From NCBI RefSeq assembly GCF_000971135.1, contig NZ_BBLW01000001.1, forward strand, positions 186,001-250,000: a stretch of DNA of 64,000 bases, written 5' to 3'. This document shows, in pieces, positions 8,092-16,603 of this stretch. Under the pieces are notes generated by a model. It was not told where the DNA came from. It made no database searches and saw nothing but the letters and a program-made list of their open reading frames with translations. Position 1 is the stretch's first letter, and each line of letters begins with the position of its first letter. Position numbers and translations under genes: made by a program. This DNA comes from Demequina phytophila (GTDB lineage: Bacteria; Actinomycetota; Actinomycetes; Actinomycetales; Demequinaceae).

Positions 8092-9039
8092 CTACGCGGA
8101 GGCCTCCGTCAGCGCCGCGATCTCGTCGGCGGAGAGGTCGAGCGTCATGGCCGCGAGCAGCGGCTCGAGTTGCTCGACCGAGCGCGCCGACGCGATGGGC
8201 GCGACCACGGTGGGCTGCTCGCGCAGCCACGCGAGCGCGACCGAGGCGACACCGACGCCGTGCGCCGTCGCCACCGAGTCGAGCGCCGCGAGGACGCGCC
8301 GGCCGCGGTCGTCGAGGTACTCGGACGCGCCGGCCGCACGCGGGCTGTCGACAGTCGCGCCGTCGCGGTACTTGCCGGTGAGGAAGCCCTTCGCGAGCGC
8401 CCAGTACGGCAGGACGCCGAGGCCGTGCCGCTCCGCGGCGTCGCGCAGCCCGCCCTCGAACTCGCGCTCGACAAGGTTGTAGTGCGGCTGCAGCGCGACG
8501 GGACGGTGGAGACCCTCGCGCTCGGCGATGGCGAGCCATGCGTCGATGCGCGCGGGCGTGTAGTTGGACAGCGCCATCTCGCGGACGAGCCCCTCGTCGA
8601 TCAGCTGCGAGAACGCGGCCGCGGTCTCCTCAAGCGGCGTCGACTCGTCGTCGAAGTGCGCGTAGTAGAGGTCGATGTGGTCGGCCTGAAGACGGCCGAG
8701 GCTGGCGCGCGCGGCGGCGGCGACGTTGTCCCCCGACAGCCCGGAGAACTCCGGGTGCTGGCTCACCTTGGTCGCGATGAGCACGCGGTCGCGACCCCCG
8801 CGGCTCGCGAGCCACTCGCCGATCACCGTCTCCGACTCCCCACCCGAGTGGCCGGGCACCCACGCGGAGTACGCGTCGGCGGTGTCGATCATCTCGCCGC
8901 CGCCGTCGACGAATGCGTCGAGGACGGCGAAGGAGGCGTCGCGGTCGGCGGTCCAGCCGAAGACGTTGCCGCCGAGCGCGAGCGGTGCGCGCGAGAGGTC
9001 GAGGGATCCGAGGGTGGTCGAGGCGATCTCAGTTGTCAT
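8092..9039 (-). CDS. Aldo/keto reductase
   Basis: A 315-residue TIM-barrel NADP-dependent oxidoreductase. The catalytic Asp-Tyr set is visible in MIDTADAYSAW, the Lys in VLIATKV, and an HIDLYYAHFDD segment follows. This resembles the YajO/Tas-like AKR subgroup. The start at 9039 (MTTEIASTTLG) fits the family N-terminus; a longer reading continues into the neighbouring gene and is rejected. The physiological carbonyl substrate is unknown. Confidence 0.88.
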   Translation of the reverse strand: MTTEIASTTLGSLDLSRAPLALGGNVFGWTADRDASFAVLDAFVDGGGEMIDTADAYSAWVPGHSGGESETVIGEWLASRGGRDRVLIATKVSQHPEFSGLSGDNVAAAARASLGRLQADHIDLYYAHFDDESTPLEETAAAFSQLIDEGLVREMALSNYTPARIDAWLAIAEREGLHRPVALQPHYNLVEREFEGGLRDAAERHGLGVLPYWALAKGFLTGKYRDGATVDSPRAAGASEYLDDRGRRVLAALDSVATAHGVGVASVALAWLREQPTVVAPIASARSVEQLEPLLAAMTLDLSADEIAALTEASA

Positions 9040-9074
9040 GCATCCATCAACCATCGCCGGCCGCGAAGATTCCC

Positions 9075-9491
9075 TCAGAACAGCCCGAGGATCAGGCCGG
9101 CGATGCCGAGCGCCACCGTGTCGTGCGCGGTGTCGATGAGCGTGACCCCTGGGCTGCGCACCGCGAAGCCGTTGTGGATCGCGTGCGCGCCGCCGCGGAA
9201 CACCAGGCCGATCAGCGCGCCGAGCGCCAACCCTCCACCCCAGGAATCGATCCCCAGCCCTGCCATCAGCATCGCGAGCAGGATGACGCCGAGCACGTTG
9301 AACACGATGGTCCCGCCGAACGCGGCGCCCATGTTGGCGTCCTTCATCAGGTCGTCGGTGACGCCCGCCTTGTCCCGCCACACCTTCCAGAACCCGGCCG
9401 GCGAGTACCACCACCACCCGATCGCGAAGCTCACGACGAACGCGACGAGCACCCCGATCCAGCTGATCCCCTCGAACGTGAACCAGTTCAT
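9075..9491 (-). CDS. DUF1761 family membrane protein
   Basis: A 138-residue protein with four hydrophobic helices. The segments FAIGWWWYSPAGFWKVW and HAIHNGFAVRSP are characteristic of DUF1761, a family of unknown function. The start (MNWFTFEG) is preceded by GGGGAGGGG, a strong ribosome site. It lies directly upstream of the aldo/keto reductase in the same direction, 35 bases away, so co-transcription is likely. Confidence 0.8.
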   Translation of the reverse strand: MNWFTFEGISWIGVLVAFVVSFAIGWWWYSPAGFWKVWRDKAGVTDDLMKDANMGAAFGGTIVFNVLGVILLAMLMAGLGIDSWGGGLALGALIGLVFRGGAHAIHNGFAVRSPGVTLIDTAHDTVALGIAGLILGLF

Positions 9492-9565
9492 GACCCCTCC
9501 CCGGGTCCACGGGTCGCCGCTGCGACCCCTCATGCCGAGCGTATCGCCGGGCTCCGACACCAGGG

Positions 9566-9582
9566 GGGACGATGCGCGGGTC
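9566..9582 (+). repeat. GGGACGATGC element, intergenic copy
   Basis: GGGACGATGCGCGGGTC, the long subtype of the dispersed motif, lies between two minus-strand genes. A weaker complementary half (GACGCGCGGTC) follows but no perfect hairpin forms. Confidence 0.6.
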
Positions 9583-9603
9583 GCGACGCGCGGTCGGCTC
9601 GCC

Positions 9604-10074
9604 TCAGGCGGCGGTGCGCCCCTCCGCCGCCTCCGCGATGTGAGCCAGGTCCTGGTCGAGCGCCTTCCGCGTCGCCCGCATGCCCGCCTTGCCGAACACG
9701 AACCAGCCGATGCGCTGCGCGGGGCCGGGGTTCGGCGTCTCCGCGGAGAAGTCGCATACCAGCAGGGTGCCGGCCTCGGTGGGCTCGAGCGTGTAGACGG
9801 TGAGGTACTCGGTGCCGCGGGACTCCGCGTGGATGCTGGTGGAGCGCGGCGGCTCGGATGCCACGACCTCCATCTCCTCGGTCTCCTCGCGCCCCCACAT
9901 CTTGCGCGTCTCGCGCCACCGGACGCCCACCTCGTAGCCCTCGCCCTCGAGTCGCTCGAGGCTGACGATCGCGGGGATCACCTCGGCCGCATAATCGAGG
10001 TCGGTGATGATGTCCCAGACCCGCTCCACGGTCGCCGCGATCTCGCGTTCGACGCTCACACTGTGCCCGACCAT
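9604..10074 (-). CDS. SRPBCC (polyketide cyclase-like) protein
   Basis: A 156-residue START-like domain protein. The N-terminus SVSVEREIAATVERVWDIIT is the usual first strand and helix of the fold, and the C-terminal helix is intact. These domains bind hydrophobic ligands; no ligand can be assigned. A second SRPBCC gene with the same strand and similar opening lies upstream (10154-10621), and the two appear to be diverged paralogues in one unit. Confidence 0.82.
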   Translation of the reverse strand: MVGHSVSVEREIAATVERVWDIITDLDYAAEVIPAIVSLERLEGEGYEVGVRWRETRKMWGREETEEMEVVASEPPRSTSIHAESRGTEYLTVYTLEPTEAGTLLVCDFSAETPNPGPAQRIGWFVFGKAGMRATRKALDQDLAHIAEAAEGRTAA

Positions 10075-10125
10075 CGTCGATCCCCTCTGCCGGCAGTCCG
10101 CCCAGGCTAACCCGCGCACCTCCCG

Positions 10126-10141
10126 GCCCGGGCATCGTCCC
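10126..10141 (-). repeat. GGGACGATGC element, intergenic copy
   Basis: GGCCCGGGCATCGTCCC-type copy in the 79-base gap between the two SRPBCC genes. The centre is CCCGGG instead of the usual CCCGCG. Confidence 0.55.
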
Positions 10142-10153
10142 GAGGAACGGCGC

Positions 10154-10621
10154 CTAGGAGAAGTGCCTGATGAGGTCCCCGATGTCGGCTTTGAGCCGCA
10201 CCGTGCCGCCCAGCGTGAAGAAGCGGGAGATCGCGCGCCGCATCGCGCGCTCCGCGATGGACGGGTCCGGGTGGTAGACGTGGAACACGCGACGCACCAG
10301 GGTCCCATCCTCGGACTCGGCGAGGAACGTGGTGCACGTGAACGTGCCGTCCTCCCCCACACGCTCCTGGACGAGCCGGTGGTACGGATCGACGGCGACC
10401 GTGGTGAGGCGCACCACCACGGGGTCGCTGCTGGCGTCCTTCTCGGTGAGCTGCAGGACGTGCCCGACCTCGCCGGGGATCCCGGCCTCCGTGACGGCTT
10501 GGCTCACCATGGTGAACACCTCGACACGCAGATCGGGGTCGGTCAGCGCATGCCACACGTCCTTGGCGGCGGCGGGCACCATCCCCTCGCGCTCGACCGA
10601 GACATCCAGCGGCCCTGACAT
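10154..10621 (-). CDS. SRPBCC family protein
   Basis: A 155-residue START-like domain protein (MSGPLDVSVEREGMVPAAAK) with the fold's beta-rich middle and a long C-terminal helix ending IGDLIRHFS. It starts at the ATG at 10621, where a GAAGGAGGGG ribosome site is well placed. Ligand unknown. It heads a unit with the related gene downstream and lies divergent from the cysteine leader. Confidence 0.82.
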   Translation of the reverse strand: MSGPLDVSVEREGMVPAAAKDVWHALTDPDLRVEVFTMVSQAVTEAGIPGEVGHVLQLTEKDASSDPVVVRLTTVAVDPYHRLVQERVGEDGTFTCTTFLAESEDGTLVRRVFHVYHPDPSIAERAMRRAISRFFTLGGTVRLKADIGDLIRHFS

Positions 10622-10698
10622 GACCCCTCCTTCGCGGGACGTCCGGGGCGCGCCCCTGCTCCCACCGTAATAGCAGGAGCGGCGTTGCGTCGGAAGGG

Positions 10699-10728
10699 TT
10701 GCCCCGGTCGCGGGCGCGGCGCTAGCCT
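10699..10728 (+). promoter_or_regulatory. Promoter of the Cys leader - cysK - cysE unit
   Basis: TTGCCC (10699-10704), 18 bases, TAGCCT (10723-10728) gives a credible housekeeping promoter. Transcription would start near 10735, about 23 bases before the leader peptide ATG, leaving room for its GAAAGG ribosome site. Confidence 0.6.
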
Positions 10729-10757
10729 GACCCCGAAGCCCACGAAAGGTCTGGACG

Positions 10758-10859
10758 ATGAGCATCGAGCGCAGTGCGGCCCCCGCACCCGCCTCTGCCG
10801 TCCCGACGTGCGCTCTCTGTGACACCTGCTGCCGCTGCTGCGGCTGCTGCTGTCTGTAG
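10758..10859 (+). CDS. Poly-cysteine leader peptide (candidate cysteine attenuator)
   Basis: A 33-codon reading frame starts at ATG with GAAAGG eight bases upstream (10744-10749). Nine of its last 16 residues are Cys, ending CDTCCRCCGCCCL. The Cys codons are almost all TGC and part of the run can fold as GCCGC-TGCT-GCGGC (10831-10844). The stop is followed at once by a small hairpin, GCGCT-GGA-AGCGC (10861-10873), then 122 bases to cysK. Poly-Cys short frames that sense cysteine supply are reported for mycobacteria; cysK-cysE is exactly the expected target. The peptide itself probably has no other function. Confidence 0.82.
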   Translation: MSIERSAAPAPASAVPTCALCDTCCRCCGCCCL

Positions 10860-10995
10860 AGCGCTGGAAGCGCCTCGCCCGGCCTAGCCGCCGAGCCTCG
10901 CCCTCACCCAGCGCTCGCCCCGGCATCAATCGCGATGCTCCTGTGTTGTGCACCCAGAAGTACCCACCTCTCAAGGGAAAAGAGGAAGTAACCCC

Positions 10996-11931
10996 ATGGC
11001 ACGCATCTACGAGGACGTGACCGCCCTCATCGGCAACACTCCGCTGGTCAAGATCAACGCGCTCGCCGAGGGCGTCGACGCGACCGTGCTCGGCAAGCTC
11101 GAGTTCTACAACCCCGCGAACTCCGTCAAGGACCGCCTGGGCGTCGCCATCGTCGACGCCGCCGAGGCGGACGGGTCGCTGACCTCGGGCGGCACCATCG
11201 TCGAGGCCACCTCCGGCAACACCGGCATCGCGCTCGCCATGGTCGGCGCGGCACGCGGCTACAAGGTGGTCCTGACGATGCCCGAGACCATGTCCAAGGA
11301 GCGCCGCGCGCTGCTGCGTGCGTTCGGTGCGGAGCTGGTGCTCACCCCCGGACCCGAGGGCATGCGCGGCGCGGTCGAGGCCGCGAACAAGATCGCCGAG
11401 GAGCGCCCCGGCTCGATCCTGGCCCGCCAGTTCGCGAACGAGGCGAACCCGGCGATCCACCGCCGCACCACCGCGGAGGAGATCTGGAACGACACGGACG
11501 GCGAGGTCGACATCGTCATCGCCGGCATCGGCACCGGCGGCACCATCACGGGTGTCGGCGAGGTCCTCAAGGCCCGCAAGCCCGGCGTGCAGATCATCGG
11601 TGTCGAGCCCGCCGAGTCGCCCATCCTCAACGGCGGCCAGCCCGGACCGCACAAGATCCAGGGCATCGGCGCGAACTTCGTGCCCGAGATCCTCAACACG
11701 GAGATCTACGACGAGATCTTCGACGTCGACGCCGAGACCGCCGTCGCCACGGCCCGTGCCGCGGCGCGCAAGGAGGGCCTGCTCGTGGGCATCTCCTCCG
11801 GCGCGGCGCTCCACGCCGCCATCGAGGTCGCCAAGCGTCCCGAGAACGCCGGCAAGACCATCGTCGCGATCATCCCGTCCTTCGGCGAGCGCTACCTGTC
11901 CTCGGTCCTCTACTCGGACCTCATGGACTGA
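10996..11931 (+). CDS. cysK: Cysteine synthase (O-acetylserine sulfhydrylase)
   Basis: A 311-residue fold-type II PLP enzyme that makes L-cysteine from O-acetylserine and sulfide. Visible marks are NTPLVKI, the PLP lysine K45 in NSVKDRLG, the substrate loop TSGNTGIA and the phosphate loop GIGTGGTI. I chose ATG 10996 because AAGAGGAAG lies just upstream; an in-frame GTG at 10948 would place an unconserved tail ahead of MARIYEDVT. cysE follows 53 bases later, completing the serine-to-cysteine route. Expression is probably set by the upstream Cys-rich leader. Confidence 0.96.
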   Translation: MARIYEDVTALIGNTPLVKINALAEGVDATVLGKLEFYNPANSVKDRLGVAIVDAAEADGSLTSGGTIVEATSGNTGIALAMVGAARGYKVVLTMPETMSKERRALLRAFGAELVLTPGPEGMRGAVEAANKIAEERPGSILARQFANEANPAIHRRTTAEEIWNDTDGEVDIVIAGIGTGGTITGVGEVLKARKPGVQIIGVEPAESPILNGGQPGPHKIQGIGANFVPEILNTEIYDEIFDVDAETAVATARAAARKEGLLVGISSGAALHAAIEVAKRPENAGKTIVAIIPSFGERYLSSVLYSDLMD

Positions 11932-11984
11932 CGCCCGTCACGCCCTCCTCACGTCCCCAGCAGTCCCCACCCGGAGGTACCCAG

Positions 11985-12632
11985 ATGGCATCCGAGATCG
12001 GAGCGCTCGCCCGAGCGTTCGAGGACGTCCGCACCGTGCAGAGGCGGGACCCCGCCGCGCCTGCATGGTGGGTGATCGCAGGCTCCTACCAGGGAGTCCA
12101 TGCCGTCTGGTACCACCGGGTGGCGCACTGGCTGTGGAAGCGCAACATGCGCTCGTACGCGCGGCTGCTGTCGCAGTACGCGCGTCGGGCCACGGGCATC
12201 GAGATCCACCCCGGCGCGCAGCTGGGCCGCCGCGTGTTCATCGATCACGGCAGCGGCGTGGTGATCGGTGAGACGGCCGTCGTCGGCGACGACGTCCTGA
12301 TGTTCAACGGCATCAACCTGGGCGGCACCACCATGAGCCCGGGCAAGCGCCACCCCACCATCGGCGACCGCGTGGTCATCGGTGCCGGCGCGAAGGTGCT
12401 GGGGCCGCTCCGCGTAGGCCCCGACGCCCGCATCGGCGCCAACGCCGTGGTGGTGAAGGACGTGCCGGACGGCGCGACCGCGGTGGGCATCCCCGCCGTC
12501 ATCCGCAACCACCCCGGACCCACCGAGGCGTCGACCGCGGCCTCGGCGGTGGACTCGGGCGACTCGCACCGTCACCCCAACCCGGACGCGCCGCCGGAGC
12601 CGGTGCGCGAGCCGGCGATGTACTACATCTGA
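11985..12632 (+). CDS. cysE: Serine O-acetyltransferase
   Basis: A 215-residue left-handed beta-helix acyltransferase supplying O-acetylserine to CysK. Hexapeptide repeats run from about residue 65 to 165, with the catalytic His in [12 protein letters not shown] and a [12 protein letters not shown] loop. It has a short N-terminal helical region, as in the EpsC/short CysE type. The C-terminus carries an Ala/Asp-rich extension ending MYYI; that terminal Ile is the usual feature that inserts into the CysK active site, suggesting a cysteine synthase complex. GGAGG at 11973-11977 supports the start. Confidence 0.94.
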   Translation: MASEIGALARAFEDVRTVQRRDPAAPAWWVIAGSYQGVHAVWYHRVAHWLWKRNMRSYARLLSQYARRATGIEIHPGAQLGRRVFIDHGSGVVIGETAVVGDDVLMFNGINLGGTTMSPGKRHPTIGDRVVIGAGAKVLGPLRVGPDARIGANAVVVKDVPDGATAVGIPAVIRNHPGPTEASTAASAVDSGDSHRHPNPDAPPEPVREPAMYYI

Positions 12633-12644
12633 GCGGTCCCCCCG

Positions 12645-12675
12645 CGAGGCCCTCCGTCGGCGACGGAGGGCCTCG
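12645..12675 (+). terminator. Terminator after cysE
   Basis: An almost perfect 15-base self-complementary stem (CGAGGCCCTCCGTCG with its complement) lies 13 bases past the cysE stop, followed by TCGCGTCTCT. It should end the cys transcript. Confidence 0.75.
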
Positions 12676-12720
12676 TCGCGTCTCTAGACTGGGACGGTTC
12701 CCCCTGATCAAGGAGAGTCG

Positions 12721-13653
12721 ATGAAGACGTTCACCCTGCCCGGAACCGAGATCGCCGCGCCCGCCGTGGTGCTCGGCCTCATGCGCATCGTCGAGAAGTC
12801 CGACGAGGAGGTCCGCACGCTGGTGCGCACCGCCCTCGACGCCGGGATCGACTTCGTCGACCACGCGGACCTCTACGGTCCCCCGTACCACGGCTGCGAG
12901 CGCCGCTTCGCGGAAGCGATGCAGCTGACCTCGTCCGAGCGCGAGGCGCTCACCATCCAGACCAAGTGCGGCATCCGCCAGCCCGGCCCGTACTTCGACT
13001 TCTCGTACGAGCACATCCTCGAGTCCGTCGACGGCTCGCTCGAGGCGCTCGGCACCGACTACATCGACATCCTGCTGCTGCACCGCCCCGACGCGCTCGT
13101 GGAGCCCGACGAGGTCGCCCGCGCGTTCGACCACCTCCACGCGGCGGGCAAGGTGCGCCACTTCGGCGTCTCCAACCACACGCCCGGGCAGATCGAGCTG
13201 CTCAAGCGCAGCGTCCGCCAGCCGCTGGTCGCCAACCAGATCCAGCTGTCCGTCACGCACGCGCCGTCGATCGCCAGCGGCATCGCGATGAACATGGGCG
13301 ACCTGGACCAGTCGATCGACCGCGACAACGGGATCGTCGACTACTGCCGCCTGAACGACATCACGCTGCAGGCGTGGTCGCCGTTCCAGTCGCGGTTCTT
13401 CAACGGACCGTTCCTCGGCAACCCGCACTACGAGGAGCTCAACGCCGTGATCGACCGCCTCGCGTGGAAGTACGAGGTGCCCGCGGAGGGCATCGCCGTG
13501 GCGTGGCTGACCCGCCACCCCGCGCAGATGCAGGTGGTCCTGGGCACCACCACGCCCGCGCGCGTCGAGGCCGCGGCGAAGGGTGCCGACGTCCACCTGT
13601 CGCGCGCCGAGTGGTACGAGATGTTCCGGGCCGCGGGCCACACCGTGCCCTGA
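12721..13653 (+). CDS. Aldo/keto reductase (YdhF-like)
   Basis: A 310-residue NADP-dependent reductase. FVDHADLYG holds the catalytic Asp and Tyr, IQTKCGIR the Lys, and IDILLLHRPD the His. The pattern HADLYGPPYHGCE and the long loop match the E. coli YdhF group rather than the AKR at 8092-9039. Substrate unknown. AGGAG lies at a good distance from the ATG and a -10 box TAGACT (12683-12688) sits between the cysE terminator and the gene. Confidence 0.88.
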   Translation: MKTFTLPGTEIAAPAVVLGLMRIVEKSDEEVRTLVRTALDAGIDFVDHADLYGPPYHGCERRFAEAMQLTSSEREALTIQTKCGIRQPGPYFDFSYEHILESVDGSLEALGTDYIDILLLHRPDALVEPDEVARAFDHLHAAGKVRHFGVSNHTPGQIELLKRSVRQPLVANQIQLSVTHAPSIASGIAMNMGDLDQSIDRDNGIVDYCRLNDITLQAWSPFQSRFFNGPFLGNPHYEELNAVIDRLAWKYEVPAEGIAVAWLTRHPAQMQVVLGTTTPARVEAAAKGADVHLSRAEWYEMFRAAGHTVP

Positions 13654-13656
13654 CCG

Positions 13657-13741
13657 GCACGCGACGCGACGGGGCCCCGTCGCCCGGGTTCACCGGGCGG
13701 CGGGGCCTCGCGCGTGTGTCCCTCGGGAGGGACGATGCGGC
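13657..13741. repeat. 85-bp double-hairpin element, copy 1
   Basis: This segment matches 16604-16688 along its whole 85 bp with only about seven differences. It contains a large hairpin (arms around a GTTCA loop, GCCCGG/CCGGGC core) and a second hairpin GTCCCT/AGGGAC whose 3' arm runs into GGGACGATGCGG. It fills the gap between convergent genes and may work as a two-way terminator. Confidence 0.8.
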
Positions 13742-13743
13742 GG

Positions 13744-15375
13744 TCAGGCGGCCGCGGAAGCCCCGTCCTCGACGGCGTCGGACTCGTCGTGCTCGCGGGT
13801 CCGCGGGAGGGCGAGGGTGGCCGCGAGGCCCAGCAGGATCACGCCCGCCGCGACCCCGGTCGTGACCTTGGACGCGTCGACCATCGCCTGCGCGGCGGCG
13901 TCCCCCGCGACCGTGGTCGCGGGGTCGGCCTGGAGCTCCGGGATCGCGGCGCCGGCCGAGTGACGGACCGTGTCGACGATCGCGGGGGCGGCGTCCGCCG
14001 GCACCCCGGCCTCAGCGAGCCGCGTCTCCGTCGCCTGACCCAGCGACACCATGAGCAGCGTGCCGAGGATCGCGACGCCGAGCGAGGAGCCGAGCTGCCG
14101 GACGGTGCTCTGCAGGCCAGAGGCCTGGCCGGACTCCGCGACGGGCACATCCGCCAGGATCACGCTGGTGAGCTGGGCGGTGGCCATGCCCACGCCCGCG
14201 CCGTAGACGAACAGCCACACGGCGATGAGGACGCCCGAGACGTCGATCGACAGCGTCACCGCGAGCGCGCCGACCGCGAGCGCCTCCAGCGCGAGGCCGG
14301 TGCGGACGACGGCTCGCGCGCCGATCCGACGCGTCAGCTGCGGGGTCGCACCCGACACCAGGAACGTGCCGATCGCGAGGAACAGCACCAGCCAGCCCGT
14401 GCCGAGCGGCGTGTACCCGAGCGCGTTCTGCAGCAGCAGCGGCAGGGTGAAGAGGAGGCCGAACTCGCCGAGGGCGACCACCAGCGCCGCGATCGAGCCG
14501 TAACGGAACGAGCGCAACCCGAACAGCGCGAGGTCGACCAGCACCACGCCGCCGCGACGGCGCCGCACGAGCTGGTCCCGCACGAAGACGACCATCAGCA
14601 CGAGTCCCAGCGCGATGACGACGGGCACGGGCGACAGGCTGCCGTCCTCCTGGAGCCACCAGCCGTAGCGGCCGCCCTCGATCAGGCCGAAGACGATCGC
14701 GGCCATGCCGAGCGAGGACATGACGGCGCCGCGGATGTCGAGACCACCCTTCGCGGTCTCGTCCCTGGTCTCCGGGACGGCCCAGATCACGAGCGCGAGC
14801 ACCGCGAGCCCGACGGGCACGTTGAGCCAGAAGGCCCATCGCCAGCTCACGTCGGTGGTGAGCCAGCCGCCGACCAGCGGTCCCACCGCGGCCATGCCGC
14901 CGATGGTCGAGCCCCACACGGCGAACGCGATCGCGCGCTCGCGGCCGCCGAACACGGCGTTCACGGTGGACAGCGTCGCCGGCATGATGAGCGCGGCGCC
15001 GATGCCCTGCACGGTGCGCGCGGCGATGAGCGCGCCGCCGTCGGCGACGGACCCGGCCACCACGGACGCCGCGATGAAGACCACCATGCCGATGAGCAGG
15101 AGGCGGCGCCGCCCCCACAGGTCGCCGATGCGGCCCGCCGTGAGCAGCAGCGCGGCGAACATGAGCGAGTAGACGGCGTTCATCCACTCCGCCTGCGTGG
15201 ACGAGAGCCCGACCTCGCGGATGATCTCGGGCAGCGCGACGTTGACGATGGTCGCGTCCATGATGATGAGCGAGACGGCGAGTGCGACCGCGCCTAGCGC
15301 CCACCACCGCCGCCGTCCCGGCTGTCCCGCATCGGCGGACGAGGCTGCGCCCGCGCTAGAGTCTTCGACTGTCAT
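13744..15375 (-). CDS. DHA2-family multidrug MFS exporter
   Basis: A 543-residue protein with about 14 membrane helices, the hallmark of EmrB/QacA-type drug:H+ antiporters. The first helix has motif D1 (IIMDATIVNVALP), the loop after helix 2 has GRIGDLWGRRR, and helix 5 has the antiporter motif C-like GPLVGGWL. It is divergent from a TetR gene with palindromic sites between them. On the minus strand TAAGAT ends six bases before the ATG, so the transcript is leaderless and its -10 lies inside the operator. Substrate probably a cationic drug or biocide. Confidence 0.92.
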   Translation of the reverse strand: MTVEDSSAGAASSADAGQPGRRRWWALGAVALAVSLIIMDATIVNVALPEIIREVGLSSTQAEWMNAVYSLMFAALLLTAGRIGDLWGRRRLLLIGMVVFIAASVVAGSVADGGALIAARTVQGIGAALIMPATLSTVNAVFGGRERAIAFAVWGSTIGGMAAVGPLVGGWLTTDVSWRWAFWLNVPVGLAVLALVIWAVPETRDETAKGGLDIRGAVMSSLGMAAIVFGLIEGGRYGWWLQEDGSLSPVPVVIALGLVLMVVFVRDQLVRRRRGGVVLVDLALFGLRSFRYGSIAALVVALGEFGLLFTLPLLLQNALGYTPLGTGWLVLFLAIGTFLVSGATPQLTRRIGARAVVRTGLALEALAVGALAVTLSIDVSGVLIAVWLFVYGAGVGMATAQLTSVILADVPVAESGQASGLQSTVRQLGSSLGVAILGTLLMVSLGQATETRLAEAGVPADAAPAIVDTVRHSAGAAIPELQADPATTVAGDAAAQAMVDASKVTTGVAAGVILLGLAATLALPRTREHDESDAVEDGASAAA

Positions 15376-15410
15376 GTCGACATCTTATCGACAGTTGCGT
15401 CGGGAAGATG
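15376..15410. promoter_or_regulatory. TetR operator between exporter and regulator
   Basis: TGTCGACATCTTATCGACA (15376-15393 region) is an inverted repeat TGTCGA-N7-TCGACA, directly followed by an overlapping imperfect repeat CGACAGTTGCGTCG. The exporter's -10 box (TAAGAT, minus strand) is inside the first repeat. The same words recur upstream of the DUF2871 gene (16553-16583). Confidence 0.65.
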
Positions 15411-15436
15411 TCGATCGCACATGAGAGGAGGCCCCG

Positions 15437-16015
15437 ATGCCTCGCATCGACGCCCCCACCGTCGCCGAGCACCATCGACGCCGGCGCGCCGCGCTCGTCT
15501 CTGCAGGACGGGCGTTGCTCTCCGAGCGAGGCGCCGAGGCGGTGACCCCTGCCAGGGTGGGCGCGGCGGCGGGGATCGCACGCTCGAGCGTCTATCAGTA
15601 CTTCCCCTCGACGGGCGACCTGCTCGCCGCCATCGTCGAGGAGGCGTTCGCGTCCGCGACGGCCCAGATCCGCGCGTCGCTGGCGGACCTGACCGCGCCT
15701 CGGGACCGGCTCGACGCGTACCTGAGGACGGCCTTCGCGCTCGCCACCGGCTCCGAGCATCGGACGTTCGACGCGATCGACCCCGCAAGCCTGCCCTCGG
15801 CGACCCACGGACGCATCGCCGCGCTCCACGACGAGCAGATCGCGCCGCTCGCGGACGCGGTTCGCGACTCGGGCGCCGCGGATCCCGCGATCGCCACGCA
15901 ACTGGTGGGCGGCATGCTCACCGCCGCCGCGCGCGCGGTAGCGCATGGCGCCGACCCGGACACGACCCTCACCGCCCTGCTGCGCGCCGTCCATGACGGC
16001 CCCGTGCCCGGCTGA
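15437..16015 (+). CDS. TetR-family repressor of the DHA2 exporter
   Basis: A 192-residue regulator. The helix-turn-helix reads VTPARVGAAAGIARSSVYQYF (residues about 36-56), then a variable ligand domain. GAGAGGAGG precedes the ATG. Position, divergence and the palindromes in the 61-base gap imply it represses the exporter and itself; the similar operator at 16553 suggests that the convergent DUF2871 gene downstream is also in its regulon. Confidence 0.9.
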   Translation: MPRIDAPTVAEHHRRRRAALVSAGRALLSERGAEAVTPARVGAAAGIARSSVYQYFPSTGDLLAAIVEEAFASATAQIRASLADLTAPRDRLDAYLRTAFALATGSEHRTFDAIDPASLPSATHGRIAALHDEQIAPLADAVRDSGAADPAIATQLVGGMLTAAARAVAHGADPDTTLTALLRAVHDGPVPG

Positions 16016-16042
16016 ACCCGCGAGCGACGCCCACCATCCCGG

Positions 16043-16501
16043 TCAGGACGTGACGGCGACGCGACCGGCGTCGGGCGCACCGGCGACGGCCGCGGTATCG
16101 CGCTTCAGCGCCTTGCCGAGCGATAGGAAGAGCAGGACCAGCGCGCACGTCATGGCGATGTGCCCCAGTCCGGCCATGCCCGCGATCGCCGCGCCGGATT
16201 CGCGTCCGAGCACGGTGAGCGTGCCATGCCAGCCCATCATCATCGCCGTGACGACCAGTGCGACGTTGTAGGACCAGAAGAACCAGCCGAACATCCTGCT
16301 CCCGGAGAGTCGGAAGACCTTCTCGAGGACGAGGACGATGAGCAGGACGAGGGTGCCGAGCGCGAGCAGGTGGGTATGGACCCCGCTCAGCATCGTCCGC
16401 TGACCCTCGAAGTCGTTGAGCGTGGTGAGCTCGCGGTAGTAGAGGCCGGAGGCCAACCCGGCGATCGCGTAGGTGAAGGCTGCAGTGTAGAGGCGCTGCA
16501 T
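16043..16501 (-). CDS. DUF2871 family membrane protein
   Basis: A 152-residue four-helix membrane protein. YYRELTTLNDFEGQ and GVHTHLLALGTLVLL, with a conserved His pair, are typical of DUF2871; function unknown, though the histidines hint at a haem or metal site. A tetR-like operator overlaps its upstream region (16553-16583), so it may be co-induced with the DHA2 exporter. Confidence 0.78.
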   Translation of the reverse strand: MQRLYTAAFTYAIAGLASGLYYRELTTLNDFEGQRTMLSGVHTHLLALGTLVLLIVLVLEKVFRLSGSRMFGWFFWSYNVALVVTAMMMGWHGTLTVLGRESGAAIAGMAGLGHIAMTCALVLLFLSLGKALKRDTAAVAGAPDAGRVAVTS

Positions 16502-16552
16502 GGAGAGGTCCCTCCGGTCGGACCGGAGGTGCGCGCGCGCCCGCCGGGTCGG

Positions 16553-16583
16553 TTATCGACAATGTGTCGGCATCTTACCAACA
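16553..16583. promoter_or_regulatory. Second TetR-type operator, upstream of DUF2871
   Basis: TTATCGACAATGTGTCGGCA contains the palindrome CGACA-ATG-TGTCG and continues into CATCTTACCAACA. Two blocks, TTATCGACA..GTCGG and GTCG.CATCTTA.C.ACA, also occur in the 15376-15405 operator, though in a different order. On the minus strand TTGGTA and CGATAA with 17-base spacing could be the promoter, overlapped by the site. Confidence 0.6.
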
Positions 16584-16603
16584 CCTGTGTCGCGATCCCG
16601 ACG

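Noticed and set aside
4930..10110. A 1726-codon open frame on the plus strand
   Set aside because: It runs antisense through the fusion enzyme, aldo/keto reductase and SRPBCC genes; its product is low-complexity Arg/His/Val-rich, a typical shadow of high-GC codon bias.
10948..10995. Upstream GTG start for cysK
   Set aside because: It would add an unconserved tail, and the AAGAGGAAG ribosome site clearly serves ATG 10996.
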